Positions 55,427 through 64,000 are shown, counted from the first letter of the stretch. The stretch: 64,000 nt of DNA from Parietichytrium sp. I65-24A (GCA_012862575.1 BLSF01000015.1:557545-621544), one strand, 5' to 3'. Translations and numbers: made by a program. The notes: a model not told the origin generated them from the sequence alone.

Positions 55427-56362
55427 TTAGGCAGTTCCCCTCTCCAAGGCGAGCTTCTCGGCCTTCTTTCGGAGCTTTGCAAGACGCTTCCTCTCTTCAG
55501 CAGCGTGCTCACGGGCCTTGGCAGCTGCCCTACGGTCATTTGTGATGGCCGTGCGTGCCTTCTTAGCAGACGCAAGAGCTTTTGCGGCCTTTGCGTTCGC
55601 TTCGTTTGCGTCACGGGTAGCGTCGATAGCTTCTTGACGTTCACGCTCTGCATCGACCTGGCCTTGCTCTGCAGCTTCGCGAGCAGCCTCGCAGACCTTT
55701 CGAGCCTCCTCCAGTGGCTTGAGCGCCTGCTGTGCTTCAAACCTCGCGCCTTTCGCACGCTGAATGAGTGGTTGCTGGCGCTTCAGCAAGGCCTCGTTGG
55801 TCACCTTTGCCTTTCGCAACGGGGCAGGATCTTCTTGCTGAAGTGTGCTGATCTGGTGCATTGCTTTCTTGCACGCCACAGGGCCATTCTCTTCATTGTC
55901 TGCGACGTCCTGGAGGCGCGCGAGCTCATCTTCCTTGGCTTGCTCCTGGCGTTCAATCTCATCGAGGTTGGCCTTGATTTCTGCTTCAAGCTGCTCCAGT
56001 TTCTCCTCTTCCACACGAGCAAGCGCCTCTTTGTCCTCAAACACCTTTGCCTTGGCAGTAGCATCAGCCTCGGCAGCAGCACTTGCGGCATATCTTTCTT
56101 TTGCAATTGCCTCAGCCTCGACTGCCTCACGCTCCTCTTTGTCTGCAATGGCGTTTGCTTCGTCAGCCTTGGCTCTGAGTTCGCTTGCCTCGGCCTCAAC
56201 CTCGATCACATCTTCCTCCTTCGAGAGAAGAGACTCCTCCACTGCGAGAGCGCGAAGCTCAGCCTCGCGCGCTTCGTTCTCCTTCTCGACGATGGCGTCC
56301 ACGTCATTAATGTCCTCTTCCTTGCGGAAGCCTGCAAAAAGTTTTCCCAGGAGAGCAGCCAT
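55427..56362 (-). CDS. Ala/Glu/Lys-rich long coiled-coil protein
   Basis: 311 residues from the ATG at 56362. After a short N-terminus (MAALLGKLFAGFRKEEDIND) nearly the whole protein is charged helix dominated by Ala, Glu, Lys and Arg (AEASELRAKADEANAIADKEE, ARVEEEKLEQLEAEIKANLDEIERQEQ, ARKVCEAAREAAEQGQVDAERERQEA). Aromatics and Pro are almost absent beyond residue 20. This predicts an extended rod or filament. The basic C-terminus (RKKAEKLALERG) may bind acidic partners. No family can be assigned because coiled coils resemble each other. The opposite strand is also open across the whole length, a consequence of this codon composition. Confidence 0.75.
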   Translation of the reverse strand: MAALLGKLFAGFRKEEDINDVDAIVEKENEAREAELRALAVEESLLSKEEDVIEVEAEASELRAKADEANAIADKEEREAVEAEAIAKERYAASAAAEADATAKAKVFEDKEALARVEEEKLEQLEAEIKANLDEIERQEQAKEDELARLQDVADNEENGPVACKKAMHQISTLQQEDPAPLRKAKVTNEALLKRQQPLIQRAKGARFEAQQALKPLEEARKVCEAAREAAEQGQVDAERERQEAIDATRDANEANAKAAKALASAKKARTAITNDRRAAAKAREHAAEERKRLAKLRKKAEKLALERGTA

Positions 56363-57181
56363 GATTGCAACGTCGAGCGATTGGTGTTCGGTTCCTTCGT
56401 TTACCTAGAGAGTCAAGCGCGCGCAGGGAAGGCCTTGAGCTGTGAACAGGAACTGGATGACTGGCGAGAGGCCGTGTAAACCCTGCGATTCTCTCTCTCT
56501 GCGAACTCTACTTGACTCGTGCAGTCAGCTGAAGGGTGGCAGCAATACGTGGAACACTGGCAACTACAGTAGAGGCGCTGTCCCTACACGTCGGTATGCA
56601 GCCACGGCCGGGCGTTGAGTGTGCCTCCCTCTCAAACATTCCATCTCCATCGGCATCGCACACTTTTTCTTTGAGGAAAGCCTTTTGCATTTCGATGTGT
56701 GTCCTCTCCTTTGCTCGTACAAATTACTATGTGCTTGGAAGGTAGAACTAGCAACTCGGTAATGACTTCTCAGACTTCTCAGACTCTTGTTTGGTGTGAC
56801 GACAGTCTGAACACAACCAGAGTATTGCCCAGTACTGAGTACTAAGTAGTACGCCCCATTCTCGTTGAGAGAAAGGGTGGCGAGTGCTGCGCCGACGATG
56901 TAGTGGGATCCGTTCTCTCACGTTGAGTGCTTGGCTTGGCCCAAAGTTATGAAGTTGACATCTTTTGCCAAGGAAACGGGAACAGTATTATTACTAGTAC
57001 TCAGTGCACACCTCCAGTTGGGATACCACGTTTCCAGTAAGGATGATGGCACCACGTTATCTACAATTGCATCCGCGATCGCATCGATTGGACAGTTTGA
57101 ACTCAATCTTCTCTGCAAATTTTTGCAAAGAACATCAGGGATATCATTGTTGATTGTTGATGCCCAAGTGTAGAGGCTGCT

Positions 57182-57204
57182 GAGAGAGAGAGAGAGAGAG
57201 AGAG
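57182..57204. repeat. (GA)n microsatellite
   Basis: A GA run next to a B-box-like sequence on the minus strand. Confidence 0.9.
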
Positions 57205-57710
57205 TCAAACACATTTCTTCCAGCTCCTGGGGATTGAACCTGCAAGATGTATAGTAGTTAGTAACCCGAAAATTTCTGAGATTCAACATGACCGCTGGAA
57301 CCAATTCTGATTTTCTCAGAGGCTAATGCCTCGGTGACCCGGCAAGTCCATACAAAAAGTTGCCATCTGTTGAGGTCGTGAAAGAAAGAAACCACTCATA
57401 ACTGAATTCTGTTCACTAAAAGGTACTAGACGAGGGTTTATCCAGATCTTGGATCTGATAGGGAGATTGCAGGTGTGTACCTCGAGCGCCCTTCCTGCTG
57501 TATGAGCGAGATGAGCGAGAACAAATAAATCCTCTCCTTGTCATTGGCCAAGTCTGAGGATCTGAGAAGAGAATTGAAAGAGCGTTGGCGAACAGAGTGA
57601 CAAATTCAGCCGTGAAAAATTCGATTCCGACAGAGAGTTTGAAAAGGCATTTCATCTTTGTAACCATCTTGATTGAGCGCTGTATTGCGTTTGAAATAGG
57701 CGCCACGTTT

Positions 57711-57821
57711 ATATTCTCAGAGTACTGAGTATGTCTCTCACGATGTCTAACGACAGCTCAGCAACNATATTCTCAGAGTACTGAGTATGTCTCTCACGAT
57801 GTCTAACGACAGCTCAGCAAC
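57711..57821. repeat. Two identical 55-bp copies flanking one N
   Basis: 57711-57765 and 57767-57821 are identical over all 55 bases, starting ATATTCTCAGAGTACTGAG and ending CTCAGCAAC, with a single N at 57766 between them. This is the expected signature of overlapping contig ends joined without merging. Confidence 0.93.
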
Positions 57822-57883
57822 GCCAACAAACGTCAAGTTAGGAAAGGCAAGCTGGTCGCACACTGTGTTCTTGGGTATAGAAA

Positions 57884-58033
57884 GTGGAAGTGGAAATCCG
57901 TGGCAAGACATTTCATGTGAAGTGTGCGAGAGAACAAAAACGAACATTCCTCTCAGATGCGAACTGCGAGCAAGTGCCTCTGCTCCCTGATGCTCCATGG
58001 GGACAAAAGAGATCAATCGGAGCAACAGGTAAC
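57884..58033 (+). other. Possible coding stretch after the contig join
   Basis: The frame VEVEIRGKTFHVKCAREQKR, then TFLSDANCEQVPLLPDAPWG and QKRSIGAT, has a protein-like composition and ends at CAG/GTAACG, a plausible donor. It has no ATG in its frame. It could be an internal exon, a pseudogene fragment, or part of a gene disturbed by the join at 57766. Not recognised. Confidence 0.2.
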
Positions 58034-58258
58034 GATTGCGACTGCGCCTTGCCAGCTCACAGCTCACTCAGAACAGAGTCCTAATCCGGCAAATCCTTCG
58101 AAAAACACAAAACAGGCAAAAAGAGCGAGAATAATAAAATTTCAAGTTCGAGGCTCTCCTTGCCAAACAGGTTCCTTCCTACATTGTAATAAATATCGCC
58201 GGCACTCTCCGCACCATGGGCACTTTTGACCCATTCCACGCAGGGAAAGAGGCTGAAT

Positions 58259-60403
58259 TTACTTTGGGCTCTTTGAGGTATCCAGATCCGAGAGTGCTCG
58301 GCCAACAGGCATTTCATTGGACAGGAAGGATGGTTTGCCCTGCTCATCCAACTCTCCGAAGAAGCCGTAGCCCTCCAGTTGCTCCGGAGTGACGCCTCCG
58401 TTTGACGCGGCAGGATCTCGTGCCGTGTAGAGGTCAGGCTCAAGCTCAAGTAGTACATCTTGAACGGCTCCAAGAAACCCTTGCAAGGCATTTGCGAAGC
58501 GCCTGGTTTGCCTGTGCTTGGAGGTGATGCAAAAGTGGATGGCCTCGTCTTTAATGATATACCCAATACCAAATCCTTGAGGGGACACCGGTCCGAATCC
58601 AAAAAATCGGAGTGAAGGGTTCCCGCAATTCGACGTCGAGAGAACCGTGGTGCCCAGCGTGGAGTAGGCTTGGTCGCGGAAAATCTCCGGAAGCTGTTTG
58701 CCAGGGTTCATCTTCTGAAAGAGGCACTTTAGTGCGTAGAGGTGCCTGTCCACGCCCATTCCCAAGGATGCCTCCTTGGTCATCTTGGAGTGCTTCCCGA
58801 GTGCCTCCCGAAGTGCTTCGATCTTTCGCGCGCTGTCGATGCCCTTCTTGTTCCACAGTTTTAAGAATTTGAGCGCCTCCTCGGTTGCAGATCTTGCAGC
58901 TTCAGTGCGACCATGCAAGTATGCCTTGGTCTGGACAGACTCGTAGGTGTTCACAACGCAGCCGTATTGGTGATAGTAAGCGGCCATCATTGCGATTTGC
59001 ACAAAAGCATCCGGACTCATATTGTTGCGAACAATGTACTGTTTGCCATAGCCAGTAAATTCAACAGAGCACGTCTCGTTCTGCAAGATGAGGTCGCAGA
59101 GTCTCCTCTCTGCGTACGTAATAGCCTTGGAAATGTTTTCCTCCAAGTCGAAGTCAAGTTTGCGAGGGCGAGTGTCCGGGCGCCTCGTCGCAGTGACTTG
59201 TGTGGCCACTAGGCTGTGTGTCACGTTGCCGGCGCTGCCCTGCCTCTGGACCGTCATGAGCCCCTTTACAGAAGTTTCTCCGATGAAAGAGCGTACACGT
59301 GGGCCAGAGATGGTTTGAGCAAATCTGATGATGGTATCGGTAAACACATCGCTCGCGAAACGAAGTACAGTGTGCCCGTCCACTGCGCTATGCTCAAAGT
59401 TGACCCCTGCGTTTCCACTCGCCGTGACGATAATCTGAAGCTTGTCGTACCACCTGTTCAAGCAGCTTCCTCTCTGCACTGCGTCAGGGCCGACCTCGTA
59501 GGTGCCATGGAGCATATTGGCGGTGATCTCGTCTGGGTTGCAGGTTGGGGTATCATCAAGGCATACTACGAACAGAGCGGAGTCAATCGTGTGGATCACG
59601 CGCCGATTGTTCTCGCTCAGATTAATAAATTTGCGCCTCCAGTTCGCCCAAACCGTACGGTTCTCTGAGGTGAGCAAGCCCACAGCCTCCTGGGCAATAG
59701 ATGAACTCTCCTTCCTGTTTGAGTCGGCCAAAATTCTCTCCAAATTGCGGCAAATTTCGCGCTGAGTGATTGATGGCGTGCCATCGGGCCAAATGACGTC
59801 GAAGTAGTACATCTGGCCCTTGCTGAGCACCAAAATATGCTGCGACTGCGGGAAATTGACAACTTTGTCCTCGACGTAGTCCCCACTGTCGTCATCTCCC
59901 TCGAACACTGGCACTCGGGCGCTGCCTACCAGGTTTGCGAACTGGGACATGCACAGTGGAGTCTTCTTGATCATATCCGGCGTTAGGGTCCCTGAGCGCA
60001 GAGCCCGGACGAATTTGATGGAACTTAAAATGAGGCTCGACGCTCGAGCGACTTGGCTGTTTCTCGAAGGTGTGGGGTCGTCTTCGAGGACAAAGACAGG
60101 ATTCACGTTGAGCACCAACGGATCAAAGTACTTGAGATAAGAGTCGCTCCAAAATGCCTCTACATAGTTGTCCACGGTCTCGCGATATTCTTTGAGGTCT
60201 TTATGCAACGCTGGCCCCTCGCCTTCGAGGAAAGCTCGCACCGCGGCTTGGGTCTGTTCGAATTCCTTTTCGCTTAGCAGCGGCTTTACGGTGACGAGGT
60301 ACTTTTCGCATGTCTTCTCCAGCTCCGGGAGCGGCAGCTTTGGCAGCTTGGACTGATTCGAGAAGAGAGGTGCTTCTTGAGCATCTTGGCCTTCCTCGCC
60401 CAT
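58259..60403 (-). CDS. Carnitine O-acyltransferase (acetyltransferase-like)
   Basis: 714 residues from the ATG at 60403; the frame upstream starts only with TTG. Family landmarks are in order: LPKLPLPELEKTCEKYLVTV, YVEAFWSDSYLKYFDPLVLNVNPVF, CMSQFANLVGSARVP, GLLTSENRTVWANWRRKF, the catalytic His H338 in NFEHSAVDGHTVL, and the C-terminal GNPSLRFFGFGPVSPQGFGIGY. The enzyme exchanges acyl groups between CoA and carnitine. The absence of N-terminal membrane segments argues against CPT1. It could be mitochondrial or peroxisomal carnitine acetyl- or octanoyltransferase. An acidic loop (EGDDDSGDYVEDK, about 180) is lineage-specific as far as I know. The final residues SKSPK give no clear peroxisomal signal. 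Confidence 0.92.
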   Translation of the reverse strand: MGEEGQDAQEAPLFSNQSKLPKLPLPELEKTCEKYLVTVKPLLSEKEFEQTQAAVRAFLEGEGPALHKDLKEYRETVDNYVEAFWSDSYLKYFDPLVLNVNPVFVLEDDPTPSRNSQVARASSLILSSIKFVRALRSGTLTPDMIKKTPLCMSQFANLVGSARVPVFEGDDDSGDYVEDKVVNFPQSQHILVLSKGQMYYFDVIWPDGTPSITQREICRNLERILADSNRKESSSIAQEAVGLLTSENRTVWANWRRKFINLSENNRRVIHTIDSALFVVCLDDTPTCNPDEITANMLHGTYEVGPDAVQRGSCLNRWYDKLQIIVTASGNAGVNFEHSAVDGHTVLRFASDVFTDTIIRFAQTISGPRVRSFIGETSVKGLMTVQRQGSAGNVTHSLVATQVTATRRPDTRPRKLDFDLEENISKAITYAERRLCDLILQNETCSVEFTGYGKQYIVRNNMSPDAFVQIAMMAAYYHQYGCVVNTYESVQTKAYLHGRTEAARSATEEALKFLKLWNKKGIDSARKIEALREALGKHSKMTKEASLGMGVDRHLYALKCLFQKMNPGKQLPEIFRDQAYSTLGTTVLSTSNCGNPSLRFFGFGPVSPQGFGIGYIIKDEAIHFCITSKHRQTRRFANALQGFLGAVQDVLLELEPDLYTARDPAASNGGVTPEQLEGYGFFGELDEQGKPSFLSNEMPVGRALSDLDTSKSPK

Positions 60404-62113
60404 CTTGCCGCGCGTTCCCACCCTGTGCTTACGTAAAAACAAGTGCGTGCCCCTTGTGTCCTACCACGATGACTCCTGCGTGCCTTTTTCGGGTGCGGGG
60501 TGTTGAACCTTCTTCTTCTATCGCACAAATGATTCGGCGCAGTCCCGCAGCAGGCCGGCGATGATTTGGCTTTGCTTGGTTTCGTTCGAGTCGGAGCGCT
60601 TGAGTGTTCAAGCGAACTGTTTGGGGACTGACTGCAAGACGCGTTTTTCCCTCGCAGGATTTTGCAGACTGGCGCATACTGGGGCTAGTCAATATCTCAG
60701 GCCGGGGTGCATCTGGGTGGGAAAACTTTGGCCCGCTTGGTTCTTTCACATAGAGAGTTTTAGTGCACCTGTTTACCATCACCTCCAGTCGACTTATCGA
60801 TGAGTAGTAGAGAGAAATAGATCCCACTATCAGTCACCATCAGTGGAACATCAACCAACGCTACAAGTACAACTACTACAAATGTATACCTAAGAATGTC
60901 CTTCAACATGCCTGTTCGAAGTTTGTAGACTTTTTAAGAGTTTGGAGTAGTGTGGAATTGCAGAGGATGATAAGTTGACTCTGGCACACAGCTTATTCGG
61001 AGTCCTGGCTTGGCTGTCAGTTCGCGTCAGTTCCGAGCAGGCACTAGGGTACCGGGAGGTCTCTTTGACACCTCAAAACCACCTACAGAGCTCGCTTGAG
61101 CAACGACAAGGATGCGATAAGCTTAACTGATTTTGGAGAATGAACCTCGTTTTTGCCATGAGAACTCGTTTTAAAAATGTGCTGCCCAGCTCTCGCTCGT
61201 GAAGTAGGAGTCGTGGACATTGGTGCAGCACGAACGCCCCCTTCTCCCCTTCTGCTGCTTTCGGCAACCAGGTAGCTTTTGAATCAACTACAGACGCTCG
61301 TTTCTCTGCAGCCTTTGCCTCTCCTCATTCAAGTTGTTGCCGGAGATAACCGAAGCTCGAGTACACATGCTTTCAGTTGATTGAAGAATTACGAAGACGA
61401 ACTTGCAGGGGGTGCGTTTCACGTACTAATGGACCGGGCGTCTCAGCACCCCTAAAATTAAAGTTATGAGGTGCTAGCCTTCGTCCGTCTGTCCGTCTGT
61501 GTGCTTACTGTTGTCTGTCGGAGCTTGCACTGCAGCTCCGATCGATGATTTCTTTCAAGTTCCAGTCGCACTAATGGCATTCAGATTGAGAGTTGCTCGA
61601 TTTTCAGGTCGCAAGAGTCATGTCACAGATGTCACAGAATTCCGAAGCCTCTTTCTTTCTTTCACAGTTACTCTTGCTTCTTGAGCTCAACAGCAACTTG
61701 CGTGGTTCTTGAGTACTAGTACGAGGAACCAGCACGAAAGGAAGTCAAAGCCAGTGCCAGAGTTTGCGTGTCGTTCGTCACGAAGTTGTTTATTAAAAAA
61801 AACAAATTAGGAATTAAAATTCAAAAGAGATGTTTTCGAACGCGGTCAGAGAACAGAAAGAACACGTCTAGACATGTACGCGTCAAGGTGGTGGCGGATG
61901 ATGGACGTTTGAGCATGGGAGTGAGCGTGGACAAGCACCTGCAAAGGAAGAGGGAAAGGAAGGGACAGAGGAAGAGGAGGGTGAAGAGGAGGGTGGGAAA
62001 CTCGGCGACTTTGTCAGCGAGCGATACGGTATTGCATGGTTCTTACCACGCGAGCTGCGTGCCGAAAGCCCACGTCGCTGGAGCGGATGAGTGAACGCTG
62101 ACCGTTACGTTGA
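60404..62113. other. Divergent 1.7-kb spacer
   Basis: It lies between the carnitine acyltransferase gene and the 62114 gene. It has a CCGTCTGT pair (about 61484-61500), a 9-bp ATGTCACAG pair (61620-61637), GAGTACTAGTACGAGG (about 61713) and GAAGAGGAGGGT repeats (about 61970-61998). I see no coding frame. Confidence 0.5.
61620..61637. repeat. 9-bp direct pair ATGTCACAG
   Basis: Two perfect copies about 480 bp upstream of the 62114 start. Confidence 0.85.
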
Positions 62114-62833
62114 ATGAGTGAGCACGGGGAGGACAGCGATGACGAGGGCTTGTGGATGAGGCTAGGGGAACAGCTGGAAGCTGTTGAGTTGTCCTCCTAC
62201 AACGGTGAGACAGAAGACCGCTTCGATTTTGACGACCTGGAGGAGGAACATTGTGAAGTCAAGACTTCCTTTGTTGCTGAGGAATGTATAGACGGGGAGG
62301 ACTTTAAGGCAGAATGCGAGTTCGAAAGTGGACAGGAGAACGACTTTTTATACTTTGACGATAGCATTGGCTCGGCGGCTCGTCCGAGTGCTCCGCAGGG
62401 AACAAATCCCGGTGCAGGTGAGTTCAGGCAAGTCGATAATCCATTTCGCGGCCGCAGGAGTCTTCGCCAGAACTTTCCTTCCTGGGTTTCTGCGTTCGAG
62501 AGCAAGGCTGTCGAGGAAGACGAGGACGTATTTGACGAAAACGGAAATCTCAACTTGAGCATCGACACGTTGTCAGTTCTTCACTCAGAACTTCCACTGA
62601 GCCCAACACTTGGGGTGTCAACGGAACGTCTCAGTCTAGATCTCGAGGCATGCGGGGTTATGATGCTCGAAGACGAGGAGCCTATTGCACAGCTTAAAAC
62701 ACCGTATGCCCGATCCAAACGAAAAGACGCTGGTTGGCCAAATACAGGCCAACAGAGCATTCTCGCTGTTGCCGAGGAGGTGGACAACGAAGCGGAATTA
62801 TGCATGGCAGACCTTTACAGAGTGTTCTGTTAG
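62114..62833 (+). CDS. Small acidic protein, unrecognised
   Basis: 239 residues. The N-terminal half is strongly acidic (SEHGEDSDDEGLWMRLGEQL, RFDFDDLEEEHCEVK, EESGQEND-like). A short basic segment (NPFRGRRSLRQNFPSWVSAFE) follows, then acidic Ser/Leu-rich sequence. LKTPYARSKRK near residue 200 resembles a CDK site next to a nuclear localisation motif. The Asp/Glu excess and low aromatic content suggest disorder with short linear motifs. No family recognised. The ATG is preceded by an in-frame stop region and the codon use resembles neighbouring genes. Confidence 0.62.
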   Translation: MSEHGEDSDDEGLWMRLGEQLEAVELSSYNGETEDRFDFDDLEEEHCEVKTSFVAEECIDGEDFKAECEFESGQENDFLYFDDSIGSAARPSAPQGTNPGAGEFRQVDNPFRGRRSLRQNFPSWVSAFESKAVEEDEDVFDENGNLNLSIDTLSVLHSELPLSPTLGVSTERLSLDLEACGVMMLEDEEPIAQLKTPYARSKRKDAGWPNTGQQSILAVAEEVDNEAELCMADLYRVFC

Positions 62834-63366
62834 AAAAGAGGTGGAGTAAATTATCATTCGCGCAAAGGCAGTGAAAGAATTTCACAAGAAGCGATTCTTC
62901 ATACCCTTGTCCTTCTCGGCACCCGCAGCTGTGTAGAAAGTTGTGTTTTGTTTCTGTTTCTCGGGGTTGCAATCCGCTTAGGAAAGCCAAGCGAGGTTGA
63001 CATACATTTTGTGCATTGACTGTGAAGCAAGCAGCGTTAGTAAAAGAAAGAGTAAAGTATACTTTAAGCACCTCGCGGACTTGAAGGCGAGCCGACCTGG
63101 AGTTCGAGGTTGGACACATCCATCATGTTCTCTCTCCTCACAGCTACTCTAGTCTAGCTCTAGACTTTGAATGGAATTTCGAACGTAAGCAAGGAAATAT
63201 AGGTTTCATTCATTTACTCTACCAACTCGAACGGAAAATAGGTCACGAGTTTAATACATTACATGTCAGTCCAGTGAGAGGGGTGTCTTCGCTCGTCATC
63301 GCAAAGGATGGCATTCCGCAGGCGCTCTGTTCATTCTCTTTCTTTTCCTCTTTGATTTGAATCGAA
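62834..63366. other. Convergent 3' spacer
   Basis: 533 bp between converging genes. I see no array or coding frame of note; TCTAGTCTAGCTCTAGAC lies at about 63149. Confidence 0.5.
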
Positions 63367-63804
63367 TCAGAACAAGTTCGCAGCCGAGAATGATCTGCGG
63401 TGCAGTGAAAATCGTTTTCTCCCACTCTTGACCACATTTCCGTCCATATCGACCCCAAGAATATTTGCCGCCTTGTGGTTGAGACTTCTTCGCTCCTGCA
63501 TGTTCGATATCCGAGTCGGAGCTCTTTCCGCCGGCTTCGACTTGGAAAAGAATCCAAAAGAGCGTGTTCGCTTCAAGCCCTGCTCCTGTTCTTCACTTGA
63601 CTGGCTGGAGACCGATGATGATGGCGACGTCGCAGAAGAAGACACTTGCGGACTTGCAGGCACATTCGCTTTGCTGGACCTCGTAGCAAGAAATTTGCCT
63701 TTCGCAACGTTGTTTGTCTTGCACTCGAACAGATCATCGTAGTTATCTGACGGGACGAAGACGGCCAGGTCGCTTGACCTTGGAGTTCTCGCAAAGCGGC
63801 TCAT
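63367..63804 (-). CDS. Small basic Ser-rich protein, unrecognised
   Basis: 145 residues from the ATG at 63804; the frame is open further upstream only from a GTG. Residues 1-35 (MSRFARTPRSSDLAVFVPSD, NYDDLFECK) may form a short conserved segment. A Ser-rich linker (SSSATSPSSSVSSQSSEE) follows. Three basic phosphosite-like motifs stand out: RTRSFGFFSKS, RRSLNHKAANILG and RKRFSLHRRSFSAANLF at the end. These RxxS patterns fit AGC-kinase or 14-3-3 recognition, which is inference. No family recognised. Confidence 0.55.
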   Translation of the reverse strand: MSRFARTPRSSDLAVFVPSDNYDDLFECKTNNVAKGKFLATRSSKANVPASPQVSSSATSPSSSVSSQSSEEQEQGLKRTRSFGFFSKSKPAERAPTRISNMQERRSLNHKAANILGVDMDGNVVKSGRKRFSLHRRSFSAANLF

Positions 63805-64000
63805 TCTGTATAAGAAGCTTTTTGGCCTCGCTCGGTACCTCCCTTTTCTGCCGCAAAGCTTGCACGAGAATCCCTGAGCGAAACGTCGCCCTACCACTGC
63901 CAGTCACCACGCCTCGTTGCGCAGCTGATATGCGTACGTGCTCTCGACGAGTTTTATCCCCCCCGCGCGCGCGATGTTGTCGAGACAAAAGTTTGCTCCG
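63805..64000. other. 5' flank of the last gene
   Basis: No array. CCCGCGCGCGCG lies at about 63962. The frame running in from 63897 begins with GTG and I do not count it as coding. Confidence 0.4.

Larger units (their letters stand above)
56363..58258. other. 1.9-kb spacer with repeats and an unresolved contig join
   Basis: It holds a GACTTCTCA pair (56764-56781), CAGTACTGAGTACT (about 56828), a (GA)n run (57182-57204) beside a B-box-like minus-strand sequence GGTTCAATCCC (about 57229-57239), an ATGAGCGAG pair (57502-57519), the duplicated 55-mer with N, and a possible coding stretch after 57790. No complete gene is established. Confidence 0.5.

Noticed and set aside
55382-56479. 365-codon plus-strand frame opposite the coiled-coil gene
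   Set aside because: It is the mirror of Ala/Glu/Lys codons on the minus strand, giving Leu/Phe/Ser/Cys-rich sequence without family features.
61768-62094. Lys/Arg-rich frame before the 62114 gene
   Set aside because: Low-complexity translation of GAAGAGGAGGGT repeats; no ATG-supported protein.

Overview
The window is nuclear DNA of a flagellated, intron-poor microbial eukaryote. The evidence is a 4159-codon axonemal dynein heavy chain in one uninterrupted frame, a CARM1-type arginine methyltransferase, a BET bromodomain protein, a kinesin, a RIC1 subunit, a mitochondrial-type isoleucyl-tRNA synthetase, a carnitine acyltransferase, a lysosomal thioesterase, and one convincing GT-AG intron in a cytochrome P450 reductase gene. 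I saw no operons, phage, insertion sequences or CRISPR arrays. Intron poverty plus flagellar genes without any photosynthesis gene fits a heterotrophic stramenopile such as a thraustochytrid, but that placement is inference.

Layout, left to right. 1-1885 (-): N-terminal 628 residues of a RIC1-like WD40 protein that runs off the left edge. 2915-4969 (+): a fusion of a YdjC/ChbG-type deacetylase with a GLT1D1-like glycosyltransferase. 5422-6825 (+): a cystathionine gamma-synthase-family PLP enzyme with a very GC-rich 5' half. 7057-10341 (-): mitochondrial-type IleRS. 11339-15595 (+): a SNF2 helicase fused to a leucine-rich-repeat region, with a cluster of SUMO-type sites where Rad5/Rad16 proteins carry a RING. 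15743-16270 (-): ZC3HC1/NIPA-like zinc finger protein. 17979-30458 (+): inner-arm dynein heavy chain. 31429-32541 (+): CARM1-like PRMT. 32987-35165 (-): NADPH-P450 reductase in two exons. 36129-37547 (-): unrecognised protein. 40670-41875 (+): unrecognised nuclear-looking protein. 42670-43647 (-): PPT1. 45064-46593 (+): BET protein. 47404-49827 (+): kinesin. 50444-51379 (+): coiled-coil protein. 51445-53925 (-): WD40 protein. 55427-56362 (-): Ala/Glu/Lys-rich coiled coil. 58259-60403 (-): carnitine acyltransferase. 62114-62833 (+) and 63367-63804 (-): unrecognised small proteins.

The genes do not form one pathway. Themes are flagellar and microtubule motors (dynein, kinesin), chromatin (SNF2-LRR, CARM1, BET), organelle metabolism (IleRS, carnitine acyltransferase) and secretory/lysosomal functions (RIC1, PPT1, P450 reductase).

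The non-coding DNA has a recurring texture. Very short tandem arrays, mostly of 9-bp units and each of a different sequence, sit in or near 5' leaders. Clusters of GTAC-containing palindromes and GAATTC-containing motifs lie only between genes. At 57711-57821 two identical 55-bp copies flank a single N, which looks like an unmerged contig join.
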